Below are positions 10,190-23,500 of a stretch of 64,000 nt of DNA, piece after piece; within the stretch, counting starts at the first letter, position 1, and each line of letters opens with the position of its first letter. The translations under genes and the position numbers were made by a program. Source of the stretch: Silene latifolia (lineage: Eukaryota > Streptophyta > Magnoliopsida > Caryophyllales > Caryophyllaceae); contig NC_133537.1 in assembly GCF_048544455.1 (NCBI RefSeq), forward strand, positions 18,475,541-18,539,540. Reading direction: 5' to 3'. Below the pieces are notes generated by a model. It worked only from the letters and a program-made list of their open reading frames with translations. It was not told where the DNA came from and ran no database searches.

Positions 10190-12646
10190 AAAGTCTAACT
10201 TGGTTCTTAAAAAATTTATCAGAATTAATCTCAACAACTGCATTCCAAACGTTTGTCGGTACGAGGTGTTTCAAAGCAACGGGTAATAATCGCTCCATGA
10301 ATACATGACAATCATGACTTTTCAAGCCTTGCAACTTCAGCTTCTTAAAATCAACACATCGACTAAAATCTGATACATACCCATCAGGAAACTTCAAATT
10401 TTGTAACCACTCACACAATACCTTTCTCTTAGCTTTGTCGAGAGTGAAAATGGATGTTGGCTCAGACCCGTCGCCGCAAATGTGTAATTTGGGACGATGA
10501 CAAAATGTCTGCAAATCTTTTCTAGAAGCAATGCTATCACATTTTTCACCTTCTACATCCATGATCATGTCAATTAGTTTCTCAAAGAAATTATTTTATA
10601 TGTGCATTACATCCAAATTATGTCTTATCAACATTGTCTTCCAATAAGGAAGGTCCCAAAGAATGCTTCTTTTAAACCAACCGTTTTTCTGCGTTTTCAA
10701 TTCTTTAAATTCTTCTTTGGTACCATCAACAGGGGATGGTAAATCACATACCGTCTTCCATATCTCATCCCCAGGCACTCGTTTCGGAGGGGCATCAATG
10801 TAACACCCCGGCCCAAACCGGGTCGGGAGCGGTTACTTATGATAGCTCACCAGGCTGTGTACATGGCCCACAGATCAACACGGGTCCTTTACAGCGCATT
10901 TTGTCCTCACTCATGCACATCCCGGAAACCTTCCCAGGAGGTCACCCATCCTAAGACTACTCCCAGTCAAGCACGCTTAACTTTGGAGTTCTTTCGCATG
11001 GATGACCATAAAAGAAAGTGCACTTTGTTGATATGAGTAGTACTTCCAATCCCTTTAAGCACTAGTCATTTAAGCCTATCACTGGACCTCTTCAATTACC
11101 GTGGGGTGTTACAATCAAGCACCTCTTTACCTTTTCTGAAAGTTTTCGTGTTCCTCCTATGTGGATTTCCCTCTCGTAAGAAGCATCTATGACAATCAAA
11201 CCAGCTTATTTTCTTGCTATTGGGAAGCCAAAATGCTTTACTTTCCCCCATGCAACAAGGACATGCTTTTTGTCCTTGTGTAGACCACCCAAATAGCATA
11301 CCATAGGCGGAAAAATTATTTATTGTCCACAAAAGGGAAGCTTTAAGTTGAAAATTTTGTTTTTTAGACACATCGTAAGTTTCCACCCCAACTTCCCACA
11401 AATATTTCAACTCCTCCACCAATGGTTGTAAATAAACATCCAAATTACGTTTCGGGCTTTTTGGTCCGGGAACAATAAGTGACAAGAATATAAATGGTCT
11501 TTTCATACATAACCAAGGTGGTAAGTTGTATGGTGTGACCATAACAGGCCAACAAGAATACTTCCTCCCAAAATTACCGAAAGGATCAAATCCATCCGTA
11601 CACAAGCCAAGTCGTACATTGCGGGATTCCTTGGCAAATTCAGGATACATCTGATCAAATTGTTTCCATTCTTCCCCATCACTAGGATGACACATCTTCC
11701 CCGGAGCACGTGGGTTTTCTTTGTGCCATCTCATTTGTTCGGCAATGTTTTTGGTGGCATAGATTCTTTGAAGTCTTGGAGCGAGAGGAAAGTAAAACAA
11801 TTGGTTACATGCTATTGGTTTCTTACTCTTTTTGGCCCTCTTACTACCCTTGCCATTTTTCAACACCAAAACTGTATCTCCTTCACTTGTCTCATATCTA
11901 TCCGCCCCACAATCTTTGCATTTGTCAAGCAAAGCATCATCTTTCCAAAATAGCATACATCCTTCAAGGCATGCATCAATCTTTTCATGCGGTAACTGAA
12001 GACCTTTAACTACTTTTTTAGTAGTGTAGAAACTTCGGGTCATGATATTATCATCGGGGAAATATTTCTCAAGGAACGAGGCAATGCCATCAACAGCAAG
12101 AAATGACATATTAAACTCACATTTCAAGGTAACTAGCCTAGAAGCGGCTTGTAACAGTGTCATTCTGCTTCCTTCATACAAGGGTTTTTCTGAGGCTTTT
12201 AACATGTCAAGAAAGGCTTTTGCTTGTGGGTGTGGCGGTTGTTCTTCACAAATAGTTGTATGGTCATCACTATTAAAAATAGTGGAATCCATAGCATCAA
12301 CAACCATCTCTCTATATGGGTTCTCATCAATTTGTATTTGTTGGGTGTGAGCTTGTTCATGAATTGGAGAATATGCTTCTCCATGTGAAATCCAATTGTA
12401 ATAATTTGGCTTAAACCCGTTTATAATGAGATGTTCTTCTACTACAATGTCAAGCTGGTATTTCAGGTTTTTGCATTTGGCACAAGGACACCTAAGTTTT
12501 TTGTCTACCAAGTCATATTCATCTTGTTGTTTAGCAAATTCAATAAACTCGCCAACACCCTTTATAAATCTCGCGGTAGGACGTCTTTTCTTATTGGAAT
12601 TGTCTAATCTTCCTTCATACATCCATGAACGTTCCAATCTCTTCAT
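10190..12646 (-). pseudogene. TNPD-like transposase (Tnp2 + DUF4218) of the CACTA element, interrupted
   Basis: The first 500 or so codons (12646 down to about 11114) are open. An N-terminal transposase-associated domain (RSWMYEGR...RCPCAKCKN...NGFKPNYYNWISHGE) is followed by the Tnp2 domain. Landmarks there are CKDCGADRYE, QLFYFPLAPRLQRIY, LGLCTDGFDPFGNFGRKYSC, LVPG-like IVPGPKSPKRNLDVYL and KACPCCMGES. A Cassandra solo LTR (10799-11113) then splits the gene. Coding sense resumes as RVPGDEIWKTVCDLPSPV...LPYWKTMLIRHNLDVMHI and meets an in-frame TAA (10594-10596) where relatives have Glu. A DUF4218 part follows (MDVEGEKCDSIASRKDLQ, GLKSHDCHVFMERLLPVALK). The transposase is therefore not functional here. 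Confidence 0.88.
10799..11113 (-). mobile_element. Solo LTR of a Cassandra-type element carrying 5S rRNA sequence (fossil)
   Basis: A 315-bp unit runs from TGTAACACCCCGG to GGGGTGTTACA, with 5-bp duplications ATCAA at 10794-10798 and 11114-11118. On the minus strand it contains 5S rRNA-like sequence: AGAACTCCAAAGTTAAGCGT, GCTTGACTGGGAGTAGT and GGATGGGTGACCTCCTGGGA. These cover the A-box and C-box regions of the pol III internal promoter. LTRs bearing 5S sequence define Cassandra, a terminal-repeat retrotransposon in miniature with no proteins of its own. Only one LTR is present, so it is a solo LTR left by recombination. It sits inside the CACTA transposase gene in the same orientation as that gene. 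Confidence 0.9.
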
Positions 12647-14179
12647 TTTAATCTAAAGAAGACCCCACAATAATTTAAACATTTTTTAAAAATAACAATA
12701 ATATTACATACAAAATTTTCACATTATACTCCACATTATACAATAAACATATGAAAACAATATATAAATATTGTCAATAAGTAATCCATCTTCGAATGGG
12801 GTCCTTATCACTCCAACCTAAACCCGTCAATGTACGTTTCAGGTCACTAGCAAACACACTTGTAATTTATTAATGAGGAAAAATTCAAAGCACAATTCCC
12901 TTGATTCTCCAAATACACATCAATGTAGAATAAATAATTACTCCACATATACATGTATTCGGAGAACATTAAAGTGAACGCCACCAAACTCATTCCTCTT
13001 TAATAAATCACAAGTACGTGTTTACTACCTAAATGACTTGAAACGTACAAAGACAGTCCCAAAATAGGGACTATTCAAGAATTACTCCTAATGAGTAATT
13101 CTTGAACGGGTACTAAGTCAACATCAAATCAAACTAACACTAATTTAAAGTTTAAGATAAACAACACTTGGTACTAAATTAATTAAGTCGATCAATAGCA
13201 CAATTTAACAACATAATAAAGGTTTCCATCCTAGAGTCCGTAGCATAATTTGAACTAAAATTAGTAAATTTAAAAGAAAAACAAAAAAAACAGGGTTATT
13301 CAACCTCAATTCATCAATAACATGAATAGTAAATTTAAAAGGTAACTGGTAAGATGAGGTTACTTAATCAAGTAAAAGCAAAAATGAAAAGAAAACGAGA
13401 AGCAACAGCTACGGCGGACGGTGGTGCTCAGCAGCGCGGTGACAACCCTGGAAGGAGAAAATAAAAACAAAAACAACAGAGTTATTCAACCTCAATTCAT
13501 CAATAACATGAATTATCAAACTAAATTTATCAAAATCAAGTCCTAAAGAAGGTTCCACTTAGCTAATAGCTAATTTCTCTTAATCCAAAAGACGGTTCCA
13601 CTTAGCTAATTCCATTAATGTAAAAGACGGTTTCACTTAGCTTAATACTAATAATAATAAGACGGTTTCACTTAGTAATAATAATAATAATAATATTAAG
13701 ACGGTTCCACTTAGCTTAATATTAATAATAATGAGACGGTTTCACCAAACACCACCCATGACCTACCCAAGGCCACCCCACGACCCACCCCACCCACGGC
13801 CGACCAAACCCCCACCCATAACCCTAAACCTAAACACAAACCCCCTTAATCATTCCCTTTTAATTCAAACACAAATTAAACTAAATCTAACTACAAATTA
13901 ATCTAACATACTAACTACAAATAAATCTAATAAACTAACCATAAATTAATCCAACTAACTACAAATTAATCTAATAAATTAAACTGAAATTAAACAAAAA
14001 AAAAACTAACCTAATTAAAGAGAGTGATAAAGGTAATGAGGACGGTGGCACGGCGGTGGAAGTGGTGGTGTGGTTGTTGGTCGTCGTCGTCGTCGTCGCT
14101 TTGTCGCCTTTTCCCCTTTTTTTATTGGTTTCGAAAGAGTAAAGCAGGAGAGAGGGGAAGCCGGTTTTCTATAAAACAA

Positions 14180-14345
14180 TTTAGCGACCGATTTCAGTCG
14201 CCAAATCTGAAGGTCGGTCGCCAAATTAGATTCCCTTTTTAAAAAATTCAGTCGCCAAATTAGCGACTGATTTCAGTCGCTAATTTGGAAATCAGTCGCC
14301 AATTTGGCGACTACCAATATCAGTCGCCAAATTTCGGTCGCCTGT
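14180..14345. repeat. Right subterminal repeats of the CACTA element
   Basis: Copies of the same AGCGACTGATTTCAGTCGC unit in both orientations, just inside the right terminus. They mirror the left array at 8456-8790. Confidence 0.88.
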
Positions 14346-15737
14346 TTTAGTTTTTCTTGTAGTGTTTTCACAAAATTCAAACATTTCCATCCTGACGAAT
14401 GATATCGCTGTTGCTAGTGATGCTTCTTACAGCAATCCTTATGATGATCCTACTTTTCTAGCTACGTCTGATTCACCTGCTATGGAGCTCGGGAATACGA
14501 AGTTTTCAGGCAAGAACTTCATGTTATGGAGTCGCTGTAACACCCCTTCATACCAAGGTACCTTACGAAGGCTACCCTAGCATGAAAGGCTGTTACCATC
14601 TCGGTTTCCCGAGGTTAGTATATCAAAGTTACCAATTCCAAACAACCTTTATTAAAGTATAAAGAGTTAGTGATAACATGTTTCCAATACTAAACCAAAG
14701 TATAATTGTGAAAGGTCTAACAACTACAAAGAATGCAAGCTAAGTCTCTTGACGGCGGAAGCTAGACTCGAGTGATGACTCCCTATGACTGTCTCATAGC
14801 TAAACATATGCGTTACCTGTGACAATCTGCTCACCATCCCCGAATGGATCACCGCAGGTTTTATAAAACAATAACGGGTTCAGTACCGTTCAATCAAGAT
14901 AAGACAAACAAATAATGTAACCAGCTGATCATCCTCCATCCCCGGTCTCCCGATATCACACAGTAACCGACTACACACCGAAGTGTGTAGCCCTGCCAGA
15001 TTACCCATCGCAACAGGTAATCCTCGCCGCCAGTGGGTGACCGCAGCCCATCCACACCTAGTCCAACTCATCAACGAGCGACTAACAATCCCTGTCCCTT
15101 AATGTGCACATCCCCTCCCGTGACGGGTTCCACAGAGGGCGAACTAGGGTGTGAAGTCACTCCCGTAAGTGACTCCACCACAAACACACACACCACAGCA
15201 TCACAGCTGTCACAACCCACAACCGTCACATCACAACCACACCATCACCGTCATCACAACACCCATCCTCCAATGATCAGCAGATAACAACAATTATGAA
15301 ACATATACAATCTTAATCAATTAACAGTACTGAGTAGGAGAAAACCTACCTTAGCAATAAGAGCAATACGGAAACCGAACAATCAGAAAGGCTCCTTTAC
15401 GAAGTCTTCTCCTATACAATAACCACATAGCACAATTACACAATGCACAATCCTCCTTTTTCTCCAATTTCATATATATACAGTAAACCCTAAAAGAACA
15501 TAAATGACATGGAGAACAAGGACTTACCAACAGGGCAACAGTAGAATGAAGGATTGAATGGAAGAACTACGACGATTTCACACACACAATGGAGGATTAG
15601 GGAATGATTAGGGAGTGATTAGAGAGTGATTAGAGTAATCGTAAAATAATTAGGGTTGAAATGACGTTTAGAAACTGATTCTTAATATTAAATAACCCTA
15701 CACTCCCGCATCAAACCGCTGAAATATTACTCGCCAG

Positions 15738-15896
15738 ACCGGATACTCGGTCGAGTAAAGAGTATACTCGGGCGAGTATCCTCTACTCGGTCGAGTATTC
15801 ATCATACTCGGCCGAGTATTCCTCGGCAGAACCAAAACAGAATACACAATTAGCACTACTCGGCCGAGTAGGCTCTACTCGGTCGAGTACTTAGCT
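15738..15896. repeat. Palindromic TACTCGGTCGAGTA array, left LTR of the Gypsy-like element
   Basis: About six copies of the near-perfect palindrome TACTCGG(T/C)CGAGTA, spaced irregularly by about 6-50 nt. The same palindrome recurs at 19054-19250 (about eight copies) and 20370-20505 (about six copies) in the same element. Confidence 0.9.
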
Positions 15897-18800
15897 TATG
15901 AAAATCCGTAGTATTAAAGTCTTCCCTCCTTAAAAAGAACTTCGTCCCCGAAGTTCCGACCCAACCTATAAAACATGGATACCTAACACTAACTCCACCA
16001 ACCACGCTTACTAGATAACACATCCTCTCGATATTGACTCCATAATATTATCGAATAACCACAATATAATGTTGCCAACCTTGTCTCACTTCCAAAACAC
16101 TCACTAGCAACTCAATACCAAGACAATCGACAAAATAAGATCAATCATCAAAACGAAATGTTACATTCTATCATCCTTAAAACGAACTTCGTCCTCGAAG
16201 TTTACCCACACTCATAACATCATACAACTACGAGCACTGCCATTACCTGTATGACAATCACACAAATCCATCCTTATTCTACACCAACACTCAAACTTCC
16301 AATTACAACATGTATGACCATCAAACTCCCTTTTCTACACCAACACTCAAACTTCCAATTGCAACCTGTATGACCATCAAACTCCCTTGTCGCATCCTAC
16401 TCCTCTTAAGATAAATGTTACGTCCTCGTAACTCACTAATACTAGGTCCTTTGCTATACCTCCCATAATCCTCATTACTACTGCATGACAACGAGCACCC
16501 ACTATAACCTGAACACCTACAACCATTCCTATATCCAGGACTCTCTTTCTTTAACAGTTCTCGTGCCCCCAATTATTTTGTACCCCCATAACATATATCA
16601 TAAAATCCTCAGCATAACCACTACTCCATCTCTTCTACATTACCACAAAACGACATACTTCTATATACATATACACTCATCTCCACAATCTTATCTCACA
16701 ATCCTCAAGTGTTATACATACTCACATTAACTTCTCAAGTTCATCTCTTCTATTACTACAAAACTCACCCTTGACTTGACATGATACTAAGTCCTAAAAC
16801 TCCGTACTCACTGTCCCAAGAAAAAGGTGCTAAACCACATGTAGTTCCAGATCAATACCACACATGCTCCATAATCTCTTGCCACAACTATGTCCACCAA
16901 CGTCTCATCTAAAACAAGATCAAAAGTACTCCAACAACCTCTCACAACGTTGTCCCATTAACAGCTTATTACTATACCATGACAATAACAGAACCATACC
17001 CATACCGACACTGGTAAGAAACATCGAAAAACAAAACAACTGTTTATATACCCCGACCGACACTGACATGAAATAGCAGTAACCAACAAAAATCTATGAC
17101 ACCAGGAAATATTCTTATCACCACACGAATTACCGTGCACAGTGCGCAAAAACCACATCGATAGCCATCACAACTTTTACAATCTCATAACACTAACTCA
17201 GCACAACTTCCTTGACCACAAAACTTTCTTAAAACTGCTCTACCAGATCACGACGCAGCATATTAGACAGGATCACAAATACCAACTTTATGAACAATAT
17301 CCATACAAAGACTCTTGAGGCCGGAACCTCACACCATCACTTACAGATATCATACATACACATATAAGTGTAACCTATGACGCGGAACACACATATAACG
17401 ACTCGTAACTATCACGTCACACAATTACTCGTGAGACCAAGACCTCACACAAAGTTTTACACATCCCATGGACCTATAATCGAATCTAACTAGCCAATCC
17501 TGATCTCGTAAGTTACCACTTGACAATGAATACCTCTCATCCGGACTTAACTCAGGTGCCTTTCATAACATATTCTCTCATACACATAATTATCACCCCT
17601 CCGATAAATGTGGCCATAACATCAGTACCCAACTTCCAGCAAACACCTCATATATCCACACCTTATACCCCCTCACAACCAAACATACTAATCACCTCCA
17701 CAAAATCAACCTCATTAGAACAACTAAATTCCTTAAAGTAACATCATTCTCAACCACTAATGACAATACTATGACACCAACATCCTTCATGTGACTACTC
17801 TCTTACTATCACTTCTTAATATAACAATCCGTTTCCTCTCTTTGGTTATCATCTCAAATAACGAACATCCAATCCATCAACTAAATCTACTTCAATATTA
17901 TTCCTAATTCTATCCTTTATCATATCGTTGCCACTCTCTACCAAAATATCAGATCGTGCAAGCAATCTACAAGCTTCTCATTCCATTAATACCTCGAAAC
18001 TCACGGCTAACATGTCGTCCTACTCTTCTATATAACCATTAACTCACACCCTCTAGTGAGGCTATCGTACATTTCCATAATTTCCTACCTTCATGCTCTT
18101 TAACTCCGGTCAATGTTCTCTCAACTTACTTCCATCCCTATTTCCTCCTTTTTACTCAATAATACAAATTAATAGTTCATCCCCTTTCTTTTTTCTACCT
18201 AACTCTTTAGTAATTTGTTTATTTTCTCATAGCTCCACAATTCTAATTTCCTGAATTCATATCAATATCTTATCATTCTTCTTATCATTTATCCTCTCTC
18301 ATCTTGCTTCTCACTTATCGTTGTCACATCAAGTTCACACACTAACCGTTACTCTTCAATTAGTCGTATCTCCCTTTCGTATCTCTAGAAAACCAAAAAT
18401 TTACCTCATACCGTTAATTTCCCAAAGAATTGCACACTAGGCTCACCTCTTGATATTCCAAATTTCCAAACTCAGTCACTATCTACAAATTCACGTCGAG
18501 ACATAACTCCAGCTACGTTCATGAAATACCCCTCTACCTCATCCCTCTAAAGCAACCTTTCATTACATATATCCTTAAGCAACACAATCCTAACCCTCTC
18601 CCTCCATAAATCTTTACACATCCCAATTTGCCACTATTCGCATCCTCATCTCGATCTTTCATCCTCACATTTCCTTACACTTATATCACTCTTGCCTTTA
18701 AACACTGACTTTTATATTACTCAACACACTACTATATCACTCACCATATCTCACCAACATGTTCCTTACCTTGATTAGCTCATCATTCCTCTCTTTCCTT

Positions 18801-19053
18801 TTTCCACTATACCTCACAACCATATTAACACATGTCTTCCTTACCCAACACATGTCCTTCACAAGCCGGAATTCTCCTTGTCATAGCCATTGGTAACTTA
18901 CGTATCCAGACCGTCACATATATAAAAGAATGCGTTAAGACTCAAAACATACGTGTGCACATACCCCACGACTCAAAACAAATGTAAGAACATAGCCACC
19001 GACTTAAAAATTAAGGTGAAAATATAGCCACCGACTCAAAATAGCTGCCCACT

Positions 19054-19250
19054 GAGGTACTCGGTCGAGTACATAGCATACTAGGTCGAGTACAGGATAC
19101 TCGATCGAGTAACTATATTACTCGGCCGAGTTTTCGATTCCAGAAGCGAACTTAATTATCGCATAGGATTACTCGGTCGAGTATTGGGAATACTCGGCCG
19201 AGTAGCCCTTACTCAGTCGAGTATTACTTTACTCGGTCGAGTACTAACAC
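19054..19250. repeat. Palindromic TACTCGGTCGAGTA array, interior of the Gypsy-like element
   Basis: About eight copies of TACTCGG(T/C)CGAGTA and one-base variants. They lie in the element interior, about 660 bp before the right LTR fragment. They may be an older LTR remnant or an independent expansion. Confidence 0.88.
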
Positions 19251-20544
19251 AATTCTCAGCATCGTCCAGTTTTCGTAAAATAGTCATATCGCACTCGTAA
19301 CTTGGTCGTTTTGGGCGTGTGACCTATCGTTAGAATCGTAAGAAGACAAGCTATCACCTCAACTTAGAATCATAGCCATATCATTTCTAGAACTAGACTT
19401 ATGACAGTTTTAAGACAACCCTTCCGTAATCGGTTTTCATACAAATCAAATTTTCTCAACCAAAACAATTTGAACATGCATAAGGCAACAACAACAACTC
19501 AATACTTCAAGAAACCAGTACATAGATGCACTTTTATCATACCCACATGAAAATTAAACACGACATAAACTTACGATAACATACTTAAGCATGCAATTCT
19601 ATATACTATGCATCGCTACCCAAAGTTAAGCATATTACGTCATAAATTTGAAAGCCACATAGTAAACACGTAACATGCCAATACTTTTCATGCCAAAACC
19701 GTTTCAACTGATTTCACACATCAATTCCATCATGCCTTTCTACCACTTTCACAATGTCCTTCACAGATTTTCACACATTACACCTTCTACCACATGTTCC
19801 AAGCATTCACTTTCGACACACGACACGCATGAATCAAATAAACACACAACACAGTTTCCCCCATGATCGGCTTGAGTTTGTGAGGGCCATAGTGCGACTC
19901 CGGGACGTCTCCGATGATAACAACAATTATGAAACATATGCAATCTTAATCAATTAACAGTACTGAGTAGGATAAACCCTACCTTAGCAATAAGAGCAAT
20001 ACGGAAACCGAACAATCAGAAAGGCTCCTCTACGAAGTCTTCTCCTATACAATAACCACATAACACAATTACACAATGCACAATCCCCCTTTTTCCCCAA
20101 TTTCATATATATACAGTAAACCCTAAAAGAACATAAATGACATGGAGAACAAGGACTTACCAACAGTAGAATGAAGGATTGAATGCAAGAACTACGACGA
20201 TTACACACACACAATGGAAGATTAGGGAATGATTAGGGAGTGATTAGAGAGTGATTAGAGTAATCGTAAAATAATTAGGGTTGAAATGACGTTTAGAAAC
20301 TGATTCTTAATATTAAATAACCCTAAACACTCCCGCATCAAACCGATGAAATATTACTCGCCAGACCGGATACTCGGTCAAGTAAAGAGTATACTCGGCC
20401 GAGTATCCTCTACTCGGTCGAGTATTCATCATACTCGGCATAACCAAAACAGAATACACAATTAGCACTACTCGGCCGAGTAGGCTCTACTCGGTCGAGT
20501 ACTTAGCTTATGAAAATCCGTAGTATTACAATCGCTGTGTAGTA

Positions 20545-23500
20545 ATGGCGTTAGGTACAAAGAATAAGCAAGGATTTCTGACTGGAGATGTGGCCATGCC
20601 TTCTTTGACCTCGCCTAAGCTTCAACAATGGCAGCGAAGTGATCATATGGTACGCTGCTGGTTGTTGAACTCTATTTCTCAGGAATTAAAGGAAAATTTT
20701 GTCTCTTGCAAATCTGCTAAGCATCTTTGGACAGATCTATGCGAGAGGTATGGAAAGTCTAATGCGCCCTTACTTTTCCAATTAAAGAAGGAATTGCGCA
20801 ATATTTCTCAAGGCAATGATTCTGTAGTCGAATATTTCACGAAATTGAAGCGTTATTGGGATGATATTGATGAATTAGAGGTTATTCCTCAATGTGATTG
20901 TGGTGCTATGAATGCTTGTACTTGCAATCTGTACAAACAGATGCTTGATATGTCTTCTAGGGAGAAAGTTCTCAATTTTTTAATGGGATTAAGTGATGTT
21001 TATGAGCATCCTAGGTCTAATATTTTGGCTATGGATCCAATTCCACCTTTAAACAAGGTGTATTCCATTGTACAATAGATTGAGAGTCAGAAAATGATAT
21101 CTAATGTTGTTAATTGCTCACAAGATGCTAGTGCTTTGAATGCCTCTAAATCTGCTGGTAAAACTCCCTGTAATGTTTGGAAGAGAGATGCTAAGGATGA
21201 TAAGAAGCCTAAGGTTGATGATAGGTGGTGTACTCATTGTAATAAGAAAAGTCATCTTCCTGCAAGTTGATTCATCAAGTTTCCTGAATTAAAGGCAAAA
21301 TACTTTGCTCGGTTCTCTGGTAATGTCACTGGACATTTTCTTCCTGGTAATGCCTCTGGTGGACCTGCTGACAGCAGCCCTGTGTTTGGCCAGCAGCATC
21401 AAGGTTCACAGTATTATGGTCAATCTTATTAGTATGCACCACAATATCCTCAGTATTACAGTCAAGGTTCCTAGCATATGCAGGGTTCTCTTTCTTCTCA
21501 GGGTCAGCAAGGCTTTGTTGTTGCCTCCTATCATTAAGGCTGTTCACATCAATCATTGCCTCATCAAGCTCCACCTGTGCAGTTTGATCCAGCTATGTTA
21601 ACTTCATTGTATAATCATATGATGCAGGTTGCTCAGGCTAAGCATGATTCTACCGTGGATATCTCAGATGCCTCTGTCAATTTTGCAGGTATCACTTCAG
21701 CTTCTCCTAAAGCATGTGATACTTGTTTTGATGATTGGATTATTGATTCTGGTGCTACAGATCACATGACTGGACATAAGCACTATTTTGATAGTTTGAA
21801 CTTGTTAAAAAAATGTATACTGATTGGACTTCCTGATGGCTCATCTCAATTAGTGTCACATGGTGGTCACATTACTCTTTCATCTGGAATAAAATTATAT
21901 GATGCACTATATGTTCCAGTTTTTAGGCATAACTTGCTTTCAGTTGGCAAATTGTTGTCTACTACTGGTTTGTTAATACACTTTGTTGTGGACAAATGTG
22001 TGATTCAGGACCCTGCTTCTAGAAATCCTATTGGCATTGGCTTTCAAGAGAAAGGTTTATATAAGTTGAAGCATAAGACTGTCAAATTTGCTAATGTTGT
22101 TGTTGGATCTTTTCCTGTTGATTCAGCTGATAGTTGTAGTTGTTCCAAACTTGTCAATTGTAATAAGCATAATAATGTAGCTATTTTTCATGCCAGATTA
22201 GGCCATACTTCCTTATCCAAGATGCAACACATTGATGTAATTCCATGTAAAAGCATGAAACAGTATGAGTGTGAAACTTGTTTGCAAGCTAAGCTGCATA
22301 GATTACCTTTTAACAGAAGTATTAGTAGAGCTACTTGTAAGTTTGAACTCATTCATATAGATCTTTGGGGTCCTTATAAGGTTTCTACTCTTACTGGTGC
22401 ACATTATTTTTTTACTATTGTTGATGATCACGCTAGGGTAACTTGGACATTTTTGCTGAAGTATAAGACCCAAGTTGCTTCTATTCTAGACAATTTTATT
22501 GCTCAAGTAGAAAATTTATACAATTCCAAAATCAAAATAGTAAGAAGTGATAATGGCACTGAGGTTGTGCAAGATACCTGCTTAGGAATTTTTGCCAAGA
22601 GGGGCATAATGCACCAAAAGAGTGTGCCAGGAGTTGCTCAACAAAATGGTCGAGTTGAGAGGAAACATAGACATTTAGTTGAGACAACTCGGGCTATGAT
22701 GTTGTTTGCTAAGTTACCAAAAAGATTTTGGGGAGAAAGTATGTTTACAGCTACTTATATCATCAACAAACTTCCTTCCCCTATTCATGGGTGGAAGAGT
22801 CCATATGAAGTCTTAATGGGACAACCACCCTCTTATGATGAGATGAGAGTGTTTGGATGCTTATGTTATGCTCTCTCTAATTCTCCTATCAAGGATAAGT
22901 TTGCTCCAAAGGGAAGAAAATGTTTGTTTTTAGGGTATCCCTTTGGTTAAAAGGCTTATAAACTTTTTGATTTGAAAAGACAGAAGATCATAGTTAGTAG
23001 AGATGTTGTGTTTCTAGAGGATAAATTTCCTTACCACAATCCTGTTGTCCATCCTCATTCACCTAATTTTTCTGAAGACTGTCAACCTCCTTTCTTTTCT
23101 TCTCACATTGTTGATGAAGAAGTTATTGTTCCTAGTCCATCAAATCAGGCACACACACCTGATGCCAATTCCGGTGCTGTTGATCCCTCCATCATCAATA
23201 CAGATACAGAAATCTCTTTTAGTATTCCTCATTCTGATGTCACTCATAATATTGTCCCTACATCTCATAATGTACCAGTTTCTAGATAGTCCTCAAGACC
23301 AAAAAGAATTTCTTCAAAATTACAAGGTTTTGTTGTGCCAAATACAATCCAAAATATTTTACAGCTTGAGGAATTCTCAGTATTCAATACTGCAACTCAC
23401 CCTTTAGCTTTGACAGCATCCTTAAATGTTGTACTTCAGACTTTAGAGCCTTCTTCTTACCTTCAAGCTCAGACTAATCCCCATTGGGTGGCTGCCATGA

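Larger units (their letters stand above)
8433..14364 (-). mobile_element. CACTA (En/Spm) DNA transposon inserted in the Copia leader
   Basis: The termini are CACTATAAAAAGAAATAAAA at the left and, inward from the right, CACTACAAGAAAAACTAAAA, each followed by ACAGG(C/T)GAC. The flanks are TTT on both sides, fitting the 3-bp target duplication of CACTA elements. Both ends carry dense subterminal repeats. Two transposon genes, TNPD-like (Tnp2) and TNPA-like, are recognisable on the minus strand. It separates the Copia primer-binding region from its gag start. About 5.6 kb once the Cassandra insert at 10799-11113 is set aside. Its transposase reading frames contain stops, so it is probably not autonomous. 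Confidence 0.92.
14536..20530 (-). mobile_element. Gypsy-like LTR element, reverse orientation, decayed (fossil)
   Basis: Inserted in the Copia gag region. Flanks are GTCGC at 14531-14535 and ATCGC at 20531-20535, a 5-bp duplication with one difference. The left LTR (14536-about 15917) starts TGTAACACCCC and ends near CCGTAGTATTA. The right copy (about 19913-20530) matches only the last 620 or so bases and ends CCGTAGTATTACA. A polypyrimidine stretch just inside the left LTR (about 15920-15935) is a purine tract on the minus strand, so the element reads right to left. The 4-kb interior is CA/CT-rich and shows no coding domain I could recognise. The shared LTR parts differ by roughly 2-3% by eye, so it is younger than its Copia host. 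Gypsy is inferred from layout and LTR style. It is broken. Confidence 0.75.

Noticed and set aside
10799-11113. A 5S rRNA gene
   Set aside because: Only the promoter-spanning part of 5S is present, it lacks the full 120-nt gene, and it sits between TGTAACA/TGTTACA LTR ends with a 5-bp duplication. It is a Cassandra solo LTR.
15738-15896. CRISPR or operator array from the TACTCGGTCGAGTA palindromes
   Set aside because: Spacing is irregular, the array is inside a retroelement LTR, and the same pattern is duplicated in the other LTR.
16485-20214. Small proteins in the CA-rich interior of the Gypsy-like element
   Set aside because: Composition-driven open frames full of Thr, Ser, His and Ile; none resembles a retroelement or host domain.
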